Source: JACDBZ01 sp036262075 (GTDB lineage Bacteria; Chloroflexota; Limnocylindria; QHBO01). From it: a stretch of DNA of 64,000 nucleotides. Location of the stretch: positions 62,001 to 126,000 of the forward strand of contig DATAJO010000022.1 of the NCBI GenBank assembly GCA_036262075.1, in the 5' to 3' direction. The notes below the pieces were generated by a model. It was given only the letters and a program-made list of their open reading frames with translations. It searched no databases and was not told the DNA's origin. This document shows positions 53,058 through 61,477 of the stretch, piece by piece. The translations under genes were made by a program, and so were the position numbers. The stretch's first letter is position 1, and each line of letters starts with the position of its first letter.

Positions 53058-55504
53058 GGACCGATGCTACTCGCTGCACCGATGGCGTGGACCGGGCGCG
53101 CCGGCCTCCAGCCGGCATCGGTCCGCACGCGGTACGTGAGCCCGTCGGTGACGAGCTCGACGTCGCCGTCGCGATCGGTGCGATAGACGGCCAGGCCCGG
53201 CCGGGCGGCGAAGGTCGCGAGGGTCTCGGGCGCCGGATGCCCGTACTCGTTGTCGATGCCGGCCGAGATGATCGCGATCGACGGCCGCAGGGCGTCGACG
53301 AACCCGGGCGTCGACGACGAGTGCGAGCCGTGGTGGCCGACCTTGAGCAGGTCGACCGCCGGCAGACCGCCCCGAGCGAGCAGCGTCGCCTCGACGGGCG
53401 CCTCGGCGTCACCGGTGAGGATGGCGGTGAAGCCACCGTGCCGGAGCAGGAGCACGACGGAGCCGTTGTTGATGTCGCCGTCCGGCAGCGGGGCCCGCGC
53501 ATCGGCCTCGGCGGGGTAGAGGACCTCGACGCTCGTCGTCGCATCCAGGGCGAGTGATCCGCCCGCGCGTGCCAGCACGACCGGGATGCCGGCACTGGCC
53601 GCATCGGCCAGGAGGCGCTCGTAGGCGGCGTTCTCGAAGCCGATGCCGGCGTGCAGCACCGCCCCGACGTCGAAGCGCTCGAGGACCTCGACCAGCCCGC
53701 CGACGTGGTCCTGGTGCGGGTGGCTGAGCACGAGGACGTCGATGTCGCGGACGTGGAACGGCAGCTCCGCGCCCAGCCGGCGGAGGGTGAGCTCCGGGTC
53801 GGGACCGCCGTCGACGAGCATCGTGGCGCCGCCCGGTGCCTCGACGAGGATGGCGTCGCCCTGGCCGATGTCGAGGACGGTGACGTGGAGCCGGCCGTCG
53901 GGCCGCGCGGCGAACGTGATCGCGCCCAGGACGAGCAGAACCGCCAGCGCCATCGGCAGCGGACGTGCGACGCGCGCGAGCGCGGCGAGCGTGCCGGTCA
54001 TCGCCTCGTCCGGCAGCCGCTCCTCAATCGGAGGTCCGTCGGAGCGCAGCGCCCAGGTGGCGAGCCCGACGAGCGGGAACCAGGCGACCGCGAACGGCGC
54101 CGGCACGCTGACGTCGACCGCCGCCAGCGGCACCGATGCGGCGAGGTGGCCGACGACAATCATCGCGCGCAGGACGAGCCACGCGACGCCACCGGCCAGC
54201 CAGGCGAGCGCATCGCCGATGAGGCCCGCATCCAGCACGGCGAGGACGGTCCCGGTGAGCGCGGCACCGGCGGAGGCGGCCATCGACAACGGCACGATCG
54301 GGACGACGAGCACGTTGGCGATCGGCGCGACGAGCGACAGCCGCTCGAAGTTCACGAGGATGACCGGCAGCGTCGTGACCTGCGCCGCCATCGTCAGCGC
54401 CACCGGCTCGCGGATCCAGCCGGGCCAGCGGTGCAGCCGTCGCTCGAAGGCCGCGCCGAACCAGATGAGCCCGGCGGTGGCGAGCAGCGACAGCTGGAAC
54501 CCGACGTCCCACAGGACCGACGGCGCGACGAGGAGCATGACGAGCGCGGCGAGGCCGAGCGCCGACGTCGCGTGCGCGCGCGATCCGGCGGCGCGCCCGA
54601 CGAGCATCGCGCCGGCCATGAGCGCCGCCCGCACGACCGATGGGCTCGCGCCGGTGAGCAGGACATAGGCGGCCACGCACACGGTCGCGCCGAGGAGTGC
54701 CGTACGCCGGCCGCCTCGCCGTCGCTCGAGGGGACGGAACAGCGACGCCACGAGCGCGGCGACGATGGCGATGTTCCAGCCCGAGATCGCGACGACGTGG
54801 GTCAGGCCCGCCGCGGCGAAGTCGTCGCCGATCTCCGGCGCGATCGACGACCGGACACCGAGGAGGATCCCGGCGCCGAGCGCCGCCTCCGGCTCCGGCA
54901 CGATCCCGACGAGCCCGTCGAGCAGCGTCGTGCGCACGCCGGCCAGTGCGTTGGCGACCCCGCCGCCACCCTCGACGACGTGGACCGAGCGCGGACGCGC
55001 GATGGCGCCGATGCCCTGGCGGGCGAGGTACTCGCGGTACGCGAAGCCGTCGAAGTCCTCGGCCAGCTCGAGCTCGGCCGTGAACGCCAGCCGGCTGCCG
55101 GCGCCGATGTCCGGCCCGCGCGGCATCCAGACGAGGAGCCGATCAGACATTGCTCCGCGCTCGGTCGCCGTCACGTCTCCGAGCACGACCTGGAGCCGAT
55201 CCGCCCGTGGCCGCGGGTCGTCGACCACCACGCCGGTCAGCTCGTGCTCGGCGCCGTCCACGAGCGTCGCCACCGATCGCGCGGGGTCGGGCACGGCGGT
55301 CCCGTACCGCCAGGCGCCGAGGACCGCGGACAGAAGGAGCACGGCGACGAGGCCGAGCACCCACCAGCGCAGGACCAGCGCGACGAGCAGCGCCACCCCA
55401 CCGGCGGCCGCCAGCCCGAGGATCGGAGGCGCGGCGACCCGATCCGCGAGGAGGAGGCCCAGCGCCACACCGGCGAGCGCCGTGGGCAGGAGGTGCCGGG
55501 ACAC
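52646..55504 (-). CDS. comEC: ComEC/Rec2-family DNA-uptake channel protein
   Basis: 952 codons from GTG 55504. N-terminal helices and OB-like domain (DUF4131), central competence TM domain with VVAISGWNIAIVAALVA, and C-terminal metallo-beta-lactamase domain with VLSHPHQDHVGGL and ILTGDAEAP plus KVGHHGSHSS. Conserved sequence ends near 53090 (GLTYRVRTDAGWRPARPVHA); the remaining 148 codons lie in another frame of the HD gene and look like a read-on without a stop. Imports single-stranded DNA; pairs with comEA upstream. Confidence 0.88.
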   Translation of the reverse strand: MSRHLLPTALAGVALGLLLADRVAAPPILGLAAAGGVALLVALVLRWWVLGLVAVLLLSAVLGAWRYGTAVPDPARSVATLVDGAEHELTGVVVDDPRPRADRLQVVLGDVTATERGAMSDRLLVWMPRGPDIGAGSRLAFTAELELAEDFDGFAYREYLARQGIGAIARPRSVHVVEGGGGVANALAGVRTTLLDGLVGIVPEPEAALGAGILLGVRSSIAPEIGDDFAAAGLTHVVAISGWNIAIVAALVASLFRPLERRRGGRRTALLGATVCVAAYVLLTGASPSVVRAALMAGAMLVGRAAGSRAHATSALGLAALVMLLVAPSVLWDVGFQLSLLATAGLIWFGAAFERRLHRWPGWIREPVALTMAAQVTTLPVILVNFERLSLVAPIANVLVVPIVPLSMAASAGAALTGTVLAVLDAGLIGDALAWLAGGVAWLVLRAMIVVGHLAASVPLAAVDVSVPAPFAVAWFPLVGLATWALRSDGPPIEERLPDEAMTGTLAALARVARPLPMALAVLLVLGAITFAARPDGRLHVTVLDIGQGDAILVEAPGGATMLVDGGPDPELTLRRLGAELPFHVRDIDVLVLSHPHQDHVGGLVEVLERFDVGAVLHAGIGFENAAYERLLADAASAGIPVVLARAGGSLALDATTSVEVLYPAEADARAPLPDGDINNGSVVLLLRHGGFTAILTGDAEAPVEATLLARGGLPAVDLLKVGHHGSHSSSTPGFVDALRPSIAIISAGIDNEYGHPAPETLATFAARPGLAVYRTDRDGDVELVTDGLTYRVRTDAGWRPARPVHAIGAASSIGPWPSPTETPFSACSTRPLCPTASASTPPASPASRRPPRGSWRRPGSRSTAGSSRRRRCSMTSTSPRSAAPAASTASSAHDGSRRRATRSSRCPSPPTRSPRSSTRNATRSAGRRSSWPSPTGTWRRSSSPSTSGSTT

Positions 55505-55519
55505 GGCGACGCCTCGCGG

Positions 55520-56158
55520 TCAGCCGGCGGTCGCCAGGCCCTGGATGTCCTCGAGCTGCCCGCGGTTAAGAATGCCGCGCTCGACGGCGTCCTCGAGCGA
55601 GGCGAATGGTCGCTCGGCCCGCGCGGCGACGATCTTCTGGACGGTGACCGGGCCGATGCCGGGCAGCGCCTCGAGCTCCTCGGGCGTCGCCGTGTTCAGG
55701 TCGATCGGGCCGCTGCCTCCTCCACCGGCGCCACCAGCGCCTGCCGGGGCCGATGCGGCCGCGGCGACGCCCTCGCCGATGCGCGGCACGCGCACCTGCG
55801 CCCCGTCGACGAGCGGCTGCGCGAGGTTGATCGTGGCCGATGCCGCCGCGAGGTCCGCATCGGCGGCGTAGCCGCCCGCCGCCGAGATGGCGTCCGAGAC
55901 CCGGGCGCCGGCGGGCAGCTCGCGAACGCCGGGCTCGACCACCGCGCCCTGGACGTCGACGACGATCGTCCCCGTCGCCGGGGCGCTGGCCGGCACCGAC
56001 GGCACCAGCCCGACGAACGCGCTCGACGCGCCGGGCGAGGGCAGCACCGCGCCGTCCGCCGGCGCGAGCATCGGCGCAAGGAGGATCCATGCGGCCGCGG
56101 CCGCCAGCACGAGGGCGCCGCCGCCGGCTGCGATCACGATCCGGTCCGATCGGGACAT
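55520..56158 (-). CDS. comEA: ComEA-type DNA-binding competence protein
   Basis: 212 residues from ATG 56158, with GGAG eight bases upstream. N-terminal TM anchor (IVIAAGGGALVLAAAAAWILL), SLBB domain (IVVDVQGAVVEPGVRELPAGARVSDAISAAGGY), Gly-rich linker, and helix-hairpin-helix pair PIDLNTATPEELEALPGIGPVTVQKIVAAR typical of ComEA. Binds incoming double-stranded DNA. Fifteen bases before comEC. Confidence 0.93.
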   Translation of the reverse strand: MSRSDRIVIAAGGGALVLAAAAAWILLAPMLAPADGAVLPSPGASSAFVGLVPSVPASAPATGTIVVDVQGAVVEPGVRELPAGARVSDAISAAGGYAADADLAAASATINLAQPLVDGAQVRVPRIGEGVAAAASAPAGAGGAGGGGSGPIDLNTATPEELEALPGIGPVTVQKIVAARAERPFASLEDAVERGILNRGQLEDIQGLATAG

Positions 56159-56323
56159 CGGTGACTCCACGCGGGAGGCGAGGAGGGTGTGAAACCTGCG
56201 TCCGAAGCCCAGCGCCCGGGCACTCGACGCCGGGCCTCGGAAGCAGGTCGCCAGCCTACGACGCCTGCCCTTACCGGCCGGTTACCGCCCCATTACCAGA
56301 AGCGCCACAACCGCAACGGACCG

Positions 56324-58828
56324 TCAGTCCTTCGGGGTCACCACGTTCACGAGGCGGCCGGGGATCTGGATGACCCTGGCCGGCGGACGCCCGTTGAGGT
56401 AGCGCTGCACGTGCTCCGAGGCGAGCGCCATGCGCTCGATCTCCTCGGCCGGCGTGTCGGGCGTGACGACCAGCCGGTCGCGAAGCTTGCCGTCGACCTG
56501 GACCGGCAGCTCGATCGTCTCCGCGGCCGCCCATTCCGGATCGGCCATCGGCCACGGCTGCTGGTGGATCGAGTACGGCTTGCCGCGCCGCTCCCACAGC
56601 TCCTCCGCGATATGCGGCGTGATCGGCGCCATGAGCAGCAGCAGGATCTCGATGGCCTCGTCGTACGCCTCGGAACCCGCCAGCCCCGCCTCGCGCGACC
56701 TGGTGATCGCGTTCGTCAGCGCCATGAGCTTGCTGATCGCGGTGTTGAAGCGGAAGTCCTCGATGTCCTCGGTGACCCCGTCGATCGTCGAGTGCGTCGC
56801 GTGGCGCAGCGCGCGCTGGAGCGCATCGGCCCCGGGGCCGATCGGCTCCGAGGGGCCCTCCGCCGGCTGGGCGGCATGCCACACGCGCCCCAGCCAGCGA
56901 TGCACGCCGTCGATCCCGGTCGGGCTCCACGGGCCGCCCTGGTCCCAGGGGCCGATGAACATCAGGAACGCGCGGACCGCATCGGCTCCGTAGCGGGCGA
57001 CGAGCTCGTCGGGCGCCTGGACGTTGCCGCGCGACTTGCTCATGCGGTTGTGGTCGGCACCCAGGATCTGGCCCTGGTTCCGCAGCTTCAGCGTCGGCTC
57101 GTCGACCCCGACCAGGCCGAGGTCGCGCAGCGCCTTGGTGAAGAAGCGGAAGTAGAGCAGGTGCATGACCGCGTGCTCGGCGCCGCCGGTGTACAGGTCG
57201 ATCGGCATCCAGGCGTCGACCTGGTCGCGATGGAACGGCGCGTCGTCGGCGTTCGGCGAGCAGTAGCGCAGGAAATACCAGCTCGAGTCGACGAACGTGT
57301 CCATCGTGTCGGTCTCGCGCCGCGCCGGACCGCCGCAGGCCGGGCAGGTGGCCTTCAGGAATCCCTCGTGCGACTGGAGCGGCGACACGCCCGTCGGCGA
57401 GAAGTCGACGTCCATCGGCAGCACGACCGGCAGCTCGGACTCGGGCACCGGCTGCGCGCCGTGCTGCTCGCAGTACACGATCGGGATCGGGCAGCCCCAG
57501 TAGCGCTGCCGGCCGGCGACCCAGTCGCGCTGGCGGTACGTGACCGCGAACGAGCCCTGGCCGCGCTCCTCGAGCGCCCTGGTGATCGCGCGGATCGCCT
57601 CCGACGCCGGCATGCCGGTGAACTCGCCCGAGTCGATGAGCACCTCGTCGGCGGTGTGCTCGACCAGCGCCCTGCCGGTGGGCAGCTCGCCGGAGGCGGG
57701 CGCCACCACGTAGCGGATCGGCAGGTCGAACTTCGTCGCGAACTCGTAGTCGCGCTCGTCGTGAGCGGGCACGGCCATGATCGCGCCGGTGCCGTAGCCG
57801 GGCAGGACGTAGTCGGCGATCCAGATCGGGATCCGCTCGTTCGTCATCGGGTTGATGGCGTAGGCGCCGGTGAAGACGCCGGTCTTCTCGCGCTCGGTGT
57901 TCAGGCGGTCGATCTCGGTCGCGCGCCGCGCCGCCGCCACGTAGGCCTCGACATCGGCCTTCCGGTCCTCCGTGGTCAGGACCGGGACGAGCGGATGCTC
58001 GGGCGCCAGGACCATGAACGTGGCGCCGAAGATCGTGTCCGGGCGGGTGGTGAAGACGCGGATCGGCTCGACGTCATCGGCCTCGGTCGGGAAGTCGATC
58101 TCGGCGCCCTCGGATCGGCCGATCCAGTTCGTCTGCATCGCCTTGATGGGCTCGGGGTAGTCGATGCCCTCGAAGTTCAGCAGCTCGTCGGAGTAGTTCG
58201 TGATCCGGAACCACCACTGCTCCAGGTCGCGCTTCTCGACCGGCGTGCCGCAGCGCCAGCAGCGCCGATCGGTTCCTTCGACCTGCTCGCGGGCCAGGAC
58301 GACCTTGTCCTTCGGGCACCAGTCGACGGCGCCCATCGCCTTGTAGGCCAGGCCGGCCTCGTAGAACTTCAGGAACAGCCACTGCTGCCAGCGGTAGTAG
58401 GACGGGTCGCAGGTGACGACCTCGCGGGCCCAGTCGAAGCCGGCGCCCATGAGCCGCATCTGGCGGCGCATGTTGTCGATGTTCGCGTACGTCCACTCCG
58501 CCGGATGGATGCCGCGGTCGATGGCCGCGTTCTCGGCGGGCAGCCCGAACCCGTCGAAGCCCATCGGGAACATGACGTTCTCGCCCTGCATCCGATGCAT
58601 CCGCGCCACGATGTCCGGCCCGGTCATGGCGTACCAGTGGCCGATATGGAGGTCGCCCGACGGGTACGGGTACATCGTCAGGATGTAGCGCTTCGGGCGG
58701 GGGTCGTCATCGCGCGCCGCGTACAGCTGGTCCGCCTCCCAGCGCTGCCGCCACTTCGGCTCGAACGTGGCGGGGTCGAAGCGTCCGGCGCGCTCGCGCG
58801 AGGCGCCGGGTCGCGTCTCGGTGGTCAT
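56324..58828 (-). CDS. leuS: Leucyl-tRNA synthetase
   Basis: 834 residues from ATG 58828 (GGAGGAG seven bases upstream). HIGH motif in YPYPSGDLHIGHWYAM; zinc-like Cys cluster VDWCPKD...CWRCGTPVEK; CP1 editing domain with FTTRPDTIFGATFMVLAPEH and GTGAIMAVPAHDERD; KMSKS is RMSKSRGN; anticodon-binding helices and C-terminal domain to the end. Overlaps the methyltransferase stop as ATGA and belongs to the transcript headed by the T-box promoter or an internal one. Confidence 0.97.
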   Translation of the reverse strand: MTTETRPGASRERAGRFDPATFEPKWRQRWEADQLYAARDDDPRPKRYILTMYPYPSGDLHIGHWYAMTGPDIVARMHRMQGENVMFPMGFDGFGLPAENAAIDRGIHPAEWTYANIDNMRRQMRLMGAGFDWAREVVTCDPSYYRWQQWLFLKFYEAGLAYKAMGAVDWCPKDKVVLAREQVEGTDRRCWRCGTPVEKRDLEQWWFRITNYSDELLNFEGIDYPEPIKAMQTNWIGRSEGAEIDFPTEADDVEPIRVFTTRPDTIFGATFMVLAPEHPLVPVLTTEDRKADVEAYVAAARRATEIDRLNTEREKTGVFTGAYAINPMTNERIPIWIADYVLPGYGTGAIMAVPAHDERDYEFATKFDLPIRYVVAPASGELPTGRALVEHTADEVLIDSGEFTGMPASEAIRAITRALEERGQGSFAVTYRQRDWVAGRQRYWGCPIPIVYCEQHGAQPVPESELPVVLPMDVDFSPTGVSPLQSHEGFLKATCPACGGPARRETDTMDTFVDSSWYFLRYCSPNADDAPFHRDQVDAWMPIDLYTGGAEHAVMHLLYFRFFTKALRDLGLVGVDEPTLKLRNQGQILGADHNRMSKSRGNVQAPDELVARYGADAVRAFLMFIGPWDQGGPWSPTGIDGVHRWLGRVWHAAQPAEGPSEPIGPGADALQRALRHATHSTIDGVTEDIEDFRFNTAISKLMALTNAITRSREAGLAGSEAYDEAIEILLLLMAPITPHIAEELWERRGKPYSIHQQPWPMADPEWAAAETIELPVQVDGKLRDRLVVTPDTPAEEIERMALASEHVQRYLNGRPPARVIQIPGRLVNVVTPKD

Positions 58829-59625
58829 CGGTCGCTCCTCCGTGCGGTCCACAGGTCGATGCGGTAGGGGATGGTGAATGGCCGGTCGGTCACGCCGTGC
58901 GCGGCAAGGAGGGTTTCGAGCTCGTCGCGGAAGCGCGCCTGGCCGTCGGGGTCGAGGCGTCGGACGTAGGACGCGGTGAACGCCATGCCGATGAACGTCT
59001 CGGCGTCGACGGTCTGCTCATGGCGCGGCTCGCTGTAGGTCAGCTCCTGCCAGGCCGGGTTGCCGTCGAACGCCGCGCGCGTCGCGGCCTCCTCCGCGGC
59101 ACGCCCGTGCTGCTGGTACTGGCCGATGCCGGCGTCGCCGAAGAAGCGGCCGATGAGCCGCTCGTAGTCGGCCACGACCTCCGATGCCTCGGCGCGGCGG
59201 ACGTTCCAGAACAGCGCCATCCCGCCGCCGGGACGGACGATGCGGGCCATCTCGGCCACCGCCCGCGGCCGGTCGAACCAGTGGAAGGCCTGGGCCGCGG
59301 TCGCCAGGTCGAACGCGGCGTCGGGCAGGCCGGTCTCCTCGGCGCTCGCCTCCACCGCCTCGACGTTCAGCCCGTCGGCCTCGGCCCGCTGCCGCAGCTG
59401 GTCGAGCATCGCGGCGCCGGGCTCGACGGCGGTCAGCCGCCAGCCGCGTCGGGCCATGGCGAACGTCGCGATCCCGGTGCCCGCGCCGAGGTCGACGACG
59501 CGGGCATCGGGGGCCACCCCCAGCCGTGAGCCGATCTCGTCGAACAGCGAGTCGGGGTAGCTGGGGCGGTAGCGGTCGTAGTCGTCCGCCCAGGCGTCGA
59601 AGGGGCGGGTCGAGCGTGCCGTCAT
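58825..59625 (-). CDS. Class I SAM-dependent methyltransferase
   Basis: 266 residues from ATG 59625, preceded by GGGAGGGAG. Motif I VVDLGAGTGIATFAMARRGW, motif II VEPGAAML, and AFHWFDRPRAVAEMARIVRPGGGMALFWN are typical of small-molecule methyltransferases. Substrate unknown. Coupled to leuS. Confidence 0.88.
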   Translation of the reverse strand: MTARSTRPFDAWADDYDRYRPSYPDSLFDEIGSRLGVAPDARVVDLGAGTGIATFAMARRGWRLTAVEPGAAMLDQLRQRAEADGLNVEAVEASAEETGLPDAAFDLATAAQAFHWFDRPRAVAEMARIVRPGGGMALFWNVRRAEASEVVADYERLIGRFFGDAGIGQYQQHGRAAEEAATRAAFDGNPAWQELTYSEPRHEQTVDAETFIGMAFTASYVRRLDPDGQARFRDELETLLAAHGVTDRPFTIPYRIDLWTARRSDR

Positions 59626-59893
59626 CGGCGCTCCCTCCCACCGACGAGGCGAGCTCGGGGCCCGCCCTCGACCGATCGAAGGAATGTCGCCCGGATGGAT
59701 GCTCGGGGCGTCGTTTCGCCGATCCATCGGTTGACGCATGGCCTGTCGCGGCACATCAACCCCCTTCGGGCGTCACCCCGACCGATAGATCGTCGAGGCG
59801 TCGCCCCAAACGGCCTCACGGCGCGGTTCCGGCGATACATCGAGGGTTCCGAACCGCGGAACGGTCCCGCCGAGGAGAATGTGCCCTGGAGGC
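59626..59893. other. 268-bp gap between GNAT and methyltransferase genes
   Basis: No coding signal and no T-box or terminator recognised. It holds CCGATCCATCGG (59719-59730, perfect palindrome) and GACCGATAGATCGTC (59780-59794), variants of the motif at 40776-40841. An internal promoter for leuS may lie here but I cannot point to it. Confidence 0.4.
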
Positions 59894-60454
59894 TCATCGG
59901 TCCGCTCCCGGCTCCGGGAACCAGGCCATGAGGACCTCGTCGCGATATCGGTCGCCGGACCGGTACTGCATGCGCCGCACGCCCTCGCGCACGAAGCCCT
60001 GCTTCTCGTACACGGCGATGGCCCGCTCGTTGTCAGGGAACACGCCCAGCGACAGCTTGCGCAGCTTCTGCTCGCGCACCCAGCGCTGCGCCGCAGCCAC
60101 CAGCTCGGAGCCGATGCCGACGTCGCGCCAGTCGGCGCCGATGCAGATCGACAGCACGCCGATGTGCTGGGTCGCCTGCCCGCGCTCGACGCTGACGAGC
60201 ACGTTGCCGACGACATCGCCATCGGCCTCGGCCACGAGGGCCAGGTGCTCGTCGGCGCGGATCAGCTCGCTGATCCAGAACGCCTCGGACGCTTCGCTCA
60301 CCGCGCCGGGCGCGGTGATCAGCCAGCGACCCTCGGCACGCACGTCGGCGAACAGGCGTGCCAGCCCGCGGCCGTCGGTCGGCCGGGCGGGACGCAGCGT
60401 CCAGCGCCGCCCGTCATGGGCGACCATCGCCGTCGCGTTTCGCTCCTGGATCAT
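59894..60454 (-). CDS. GNAT-family N-acetyltransferase
   Basis: 186 residues from ATG 60454, with GGAAGG about 11 bases upstream. GNAT core: WTLRPARPTDGRGLARLF (start), GNVLVSVERG, IGVLSICIGADWRDVGIGSELVAAAQRW (acetyl-CoA loop R/Q-x2-G-x-G/A as RDVGIG) and LSLGVFPDNERAIAVYEKQGFVREG. Resembles RimJ/L-like or PseH-like transferases. It is the first gene after the T-box leader, an odd target unless the operon continues to leuS. Confidence 0.88.
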   Translation of the reverse strand: MIQERNATAMVAHDGRRWTLRPARPTDGRGLARLFADVRAEGRWLITAPGAVSEASEAFWISELIRADEHLALVAEADGDVVGNVLVSVERGQATQHIGVLSICIGADWRDVGIGSELVAAAQRWVREQKLRKLSLGVFPDNERAIAVYEKQGFVREGVRRMQYRSGDRYRDEVLMAWFPEPGADR

Positions 60455-60474
60455 CGGTTCTTGAACCTTCCGGG

Positions 60475-60512
60475 ACAAACAACGAGCCCCTCCGTCGTCA
60501 GGACGAAGGGGC
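60475..60512 (-). terminator. T-box terminator hairpin
   Basis: On the minus strand GCCCCTTCGTC (60512-60502) pairs with GACGGAGGGGC (60496-60486) with one G-U pair and a five-base loop, followed by TCGTTGTTTG. This is a Rho-independent terminator placed between the T-box motif and the GNAT gene. Confidence 0.8.
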
Positions 60513-60573
60513 GCTTCGCGGTACCACCTGAGCTTGACCGCCCGCTGCCATTGCATTCCGAAGTCGCAAAGGG

Positions 60574-60649
60574 TGGTGGAGCTGGGGGGACTCGAACCCC
60601 CGACCCCCTGCATGCCATGCAGGTGCTCTCCCAGCTGAGCTACAACCCC
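60574..60649 (-). tRNA. tRNA-Ala (anticodon GGC), CCA encoded
   Basis: 76 bases with all features: acceptor GGGGTTG/CAGCTCC with the G3-U70 pair that specifies alanine, D-arm AGCTCAGCTGGGAGAGC, anticodon arm CCTGC-ATGGCAT-GCAGG with anticodon GGC, T-arm with GGTTCGAGTCC, discriminator A73 and an encoded CCA. It lies inside the T-box leader, between Stem I/II and the antiterminator. It is flanked by GACCGACCG (60659-60651) and CGGGCGGTC (60544-60536), which can pair with one A-G mismatch. Confidence 0.96.
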
Positions 60650-60813
60650 ACGGTCGGTCCACTCGTCGGCCCGATATCGGAGGCCGCCCGGCCCGGTCGC
60701 CCGGGCTGCTCGGCAGGCGAGTTCCGCGTCGCTCGTCTCGCCGGCTCGCACCGATTCCGGCTCGCTGTGAGCGAGGCGTGCGCGTACTGCTCCCGCGTCA
60801 ACGCATCCCGGCG

Positions 60814-60843
60814 AGGATAGCACAGGCGTTCACTCACGCTCAA
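60814..60843 (-). promoter_or_regulatory. Promoter of the T-box/tRNA transcript
   Basis: TTGAGC (60843-60838) and TATCCT (60819-60814) with an 18-base spacer on the minus strand. Transcription would begin near 60807, just before Stem I. Confidence 0.65.
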
Positions 60844-60869
60844 TCGGCGGGCCCTGGTCTCGTTCTCGA

Positions 60870-61352
60870 CTAGGGCTCCGAAACGATGGTGGCGCAGTCC
60901 GGCGGGATCATCACCGACGGGTCGGACTGACAGCCCGTCAGCGTTCGGTCGCCCAGTGGCTCCTCGAGGGTCACCGTGAACCGGCGGATCTCCAACACCG
61001 GAAGACAGACGCGGCTGTCTGGCGGTGGCGGGCCATTGATGGCGAGGATCTGGACGTCATCAGGCGTCTCGATGACCTTGACCCCGGCGAGGCGTTCGCA
61101 CTGGTCGCTGCCTTTGCGGATGCCGATCGTCAGGTCGCGACCGTCGTTCTCCAGCAGGTTCCAGGGAAGGGGTCGGCTGAATCGGTCCGCCTCCGGTGTC
61201 GGCACGATGACGGGAAGGTCGACCACCGCGCATGACGTCGCGACGACCAGGCACAGCACCCACGAGGCGACCATCGAGATGCGGTTCGTTACTCGCACGG
61301 CATTTCGACGAACGCCAGCGTTGCGCCGTTTCCTCGTAGCAGCCGTCCTCAT
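60870..61352 (-). CDS. Small lipoprotein of unknown function
   Basis: 160 residues from ATG 61352 (GTG 61298 and ATG 61394 are alternatives). A basic N-terminus, hydrophobic segment and lipobox VVATSC precede a mature part with two Cys (SDQCERL, GCQSDPS) and PPPPDSRVCLPVLEIRRFTV. No family recognised. Its stop is 27 bases upstream of the T-box promoter -35, on the same strand. Confidence 0.6.
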   Translation of the reverse strand: MRTAATRKRRNAGVRRNAVRVTNRISMVASWVLCLVVATSCAVVDLPVIVPTPEADRFSRPLPWNLLENDGRDLTIGIRKGSDQCERLAGVKVIETPDDVQILAINGPPPPDSRVCLPVLEIRRFTVTLEEPLGDRTLTGCQSDPSVMIPPDCATIVSEP

Positions 61353-61477
61353 CGGCGGCAGGGTCGCACATCGGTTCGGGGACGTCGCCAACATAGGAGC
61401 GTGGAATGTCAAAGGTGCTTGACGTGCTCTCCCGTGCGATGTACGGTCTCCTTGACATATTGACGTAGGAGATTGAC

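Larger units (their letters stand above)
60475..60806 (-). promoter_or_regulatory. T-box riboswitch leader containing a tRNA gene
   Basis: Stem I spans about 60797-60707: GGGAGCAGTA at the base, a helix CGCCTCGCTC/GAGACGAGCG, the AG-bulge CAGCGAG and apical loop GGTGCGAG flanked by GCCGG/CCGGC. A GCCCGG-GCGA-CCGGGC hairpin follows. The antiterminator signature AGGTGGTACCGCG is at 60529-60517 and overlaps into the terminator. The UGGU bulge fits a tRNA ending ACCA. Specifier candidates are CTC (60721-60719, Leu), GCC (60718-60716, Ala) and TCG (60720-60718, Ser). Leu fits the downstream leuS; Ser is unlikely because its tRNA has G73. A complete tRNA-Ala lies at 60574-60649. Confidence 0.85.

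Noticed and set aside
56189..58867. 892-codon plus-strand frame opposite leuS
   Set aside because: The opposite strand encodes a complete leucyl-tRNA synthetase; the plus frame is Arg/Gly/His-rich without domains.
59626..59893. Second T-box directly before the methyltransferase-leuS genes
   Set aside because: Searched the minus strand for GGTGG-ACCGCG and a terminator; neither is present.
60640..60843. 67-codon minus-strand frame over the T-box
   Set aside because: It overlaps Stem I, the promoter and the tRNA 5' end; RNA structure explains this DNA better.
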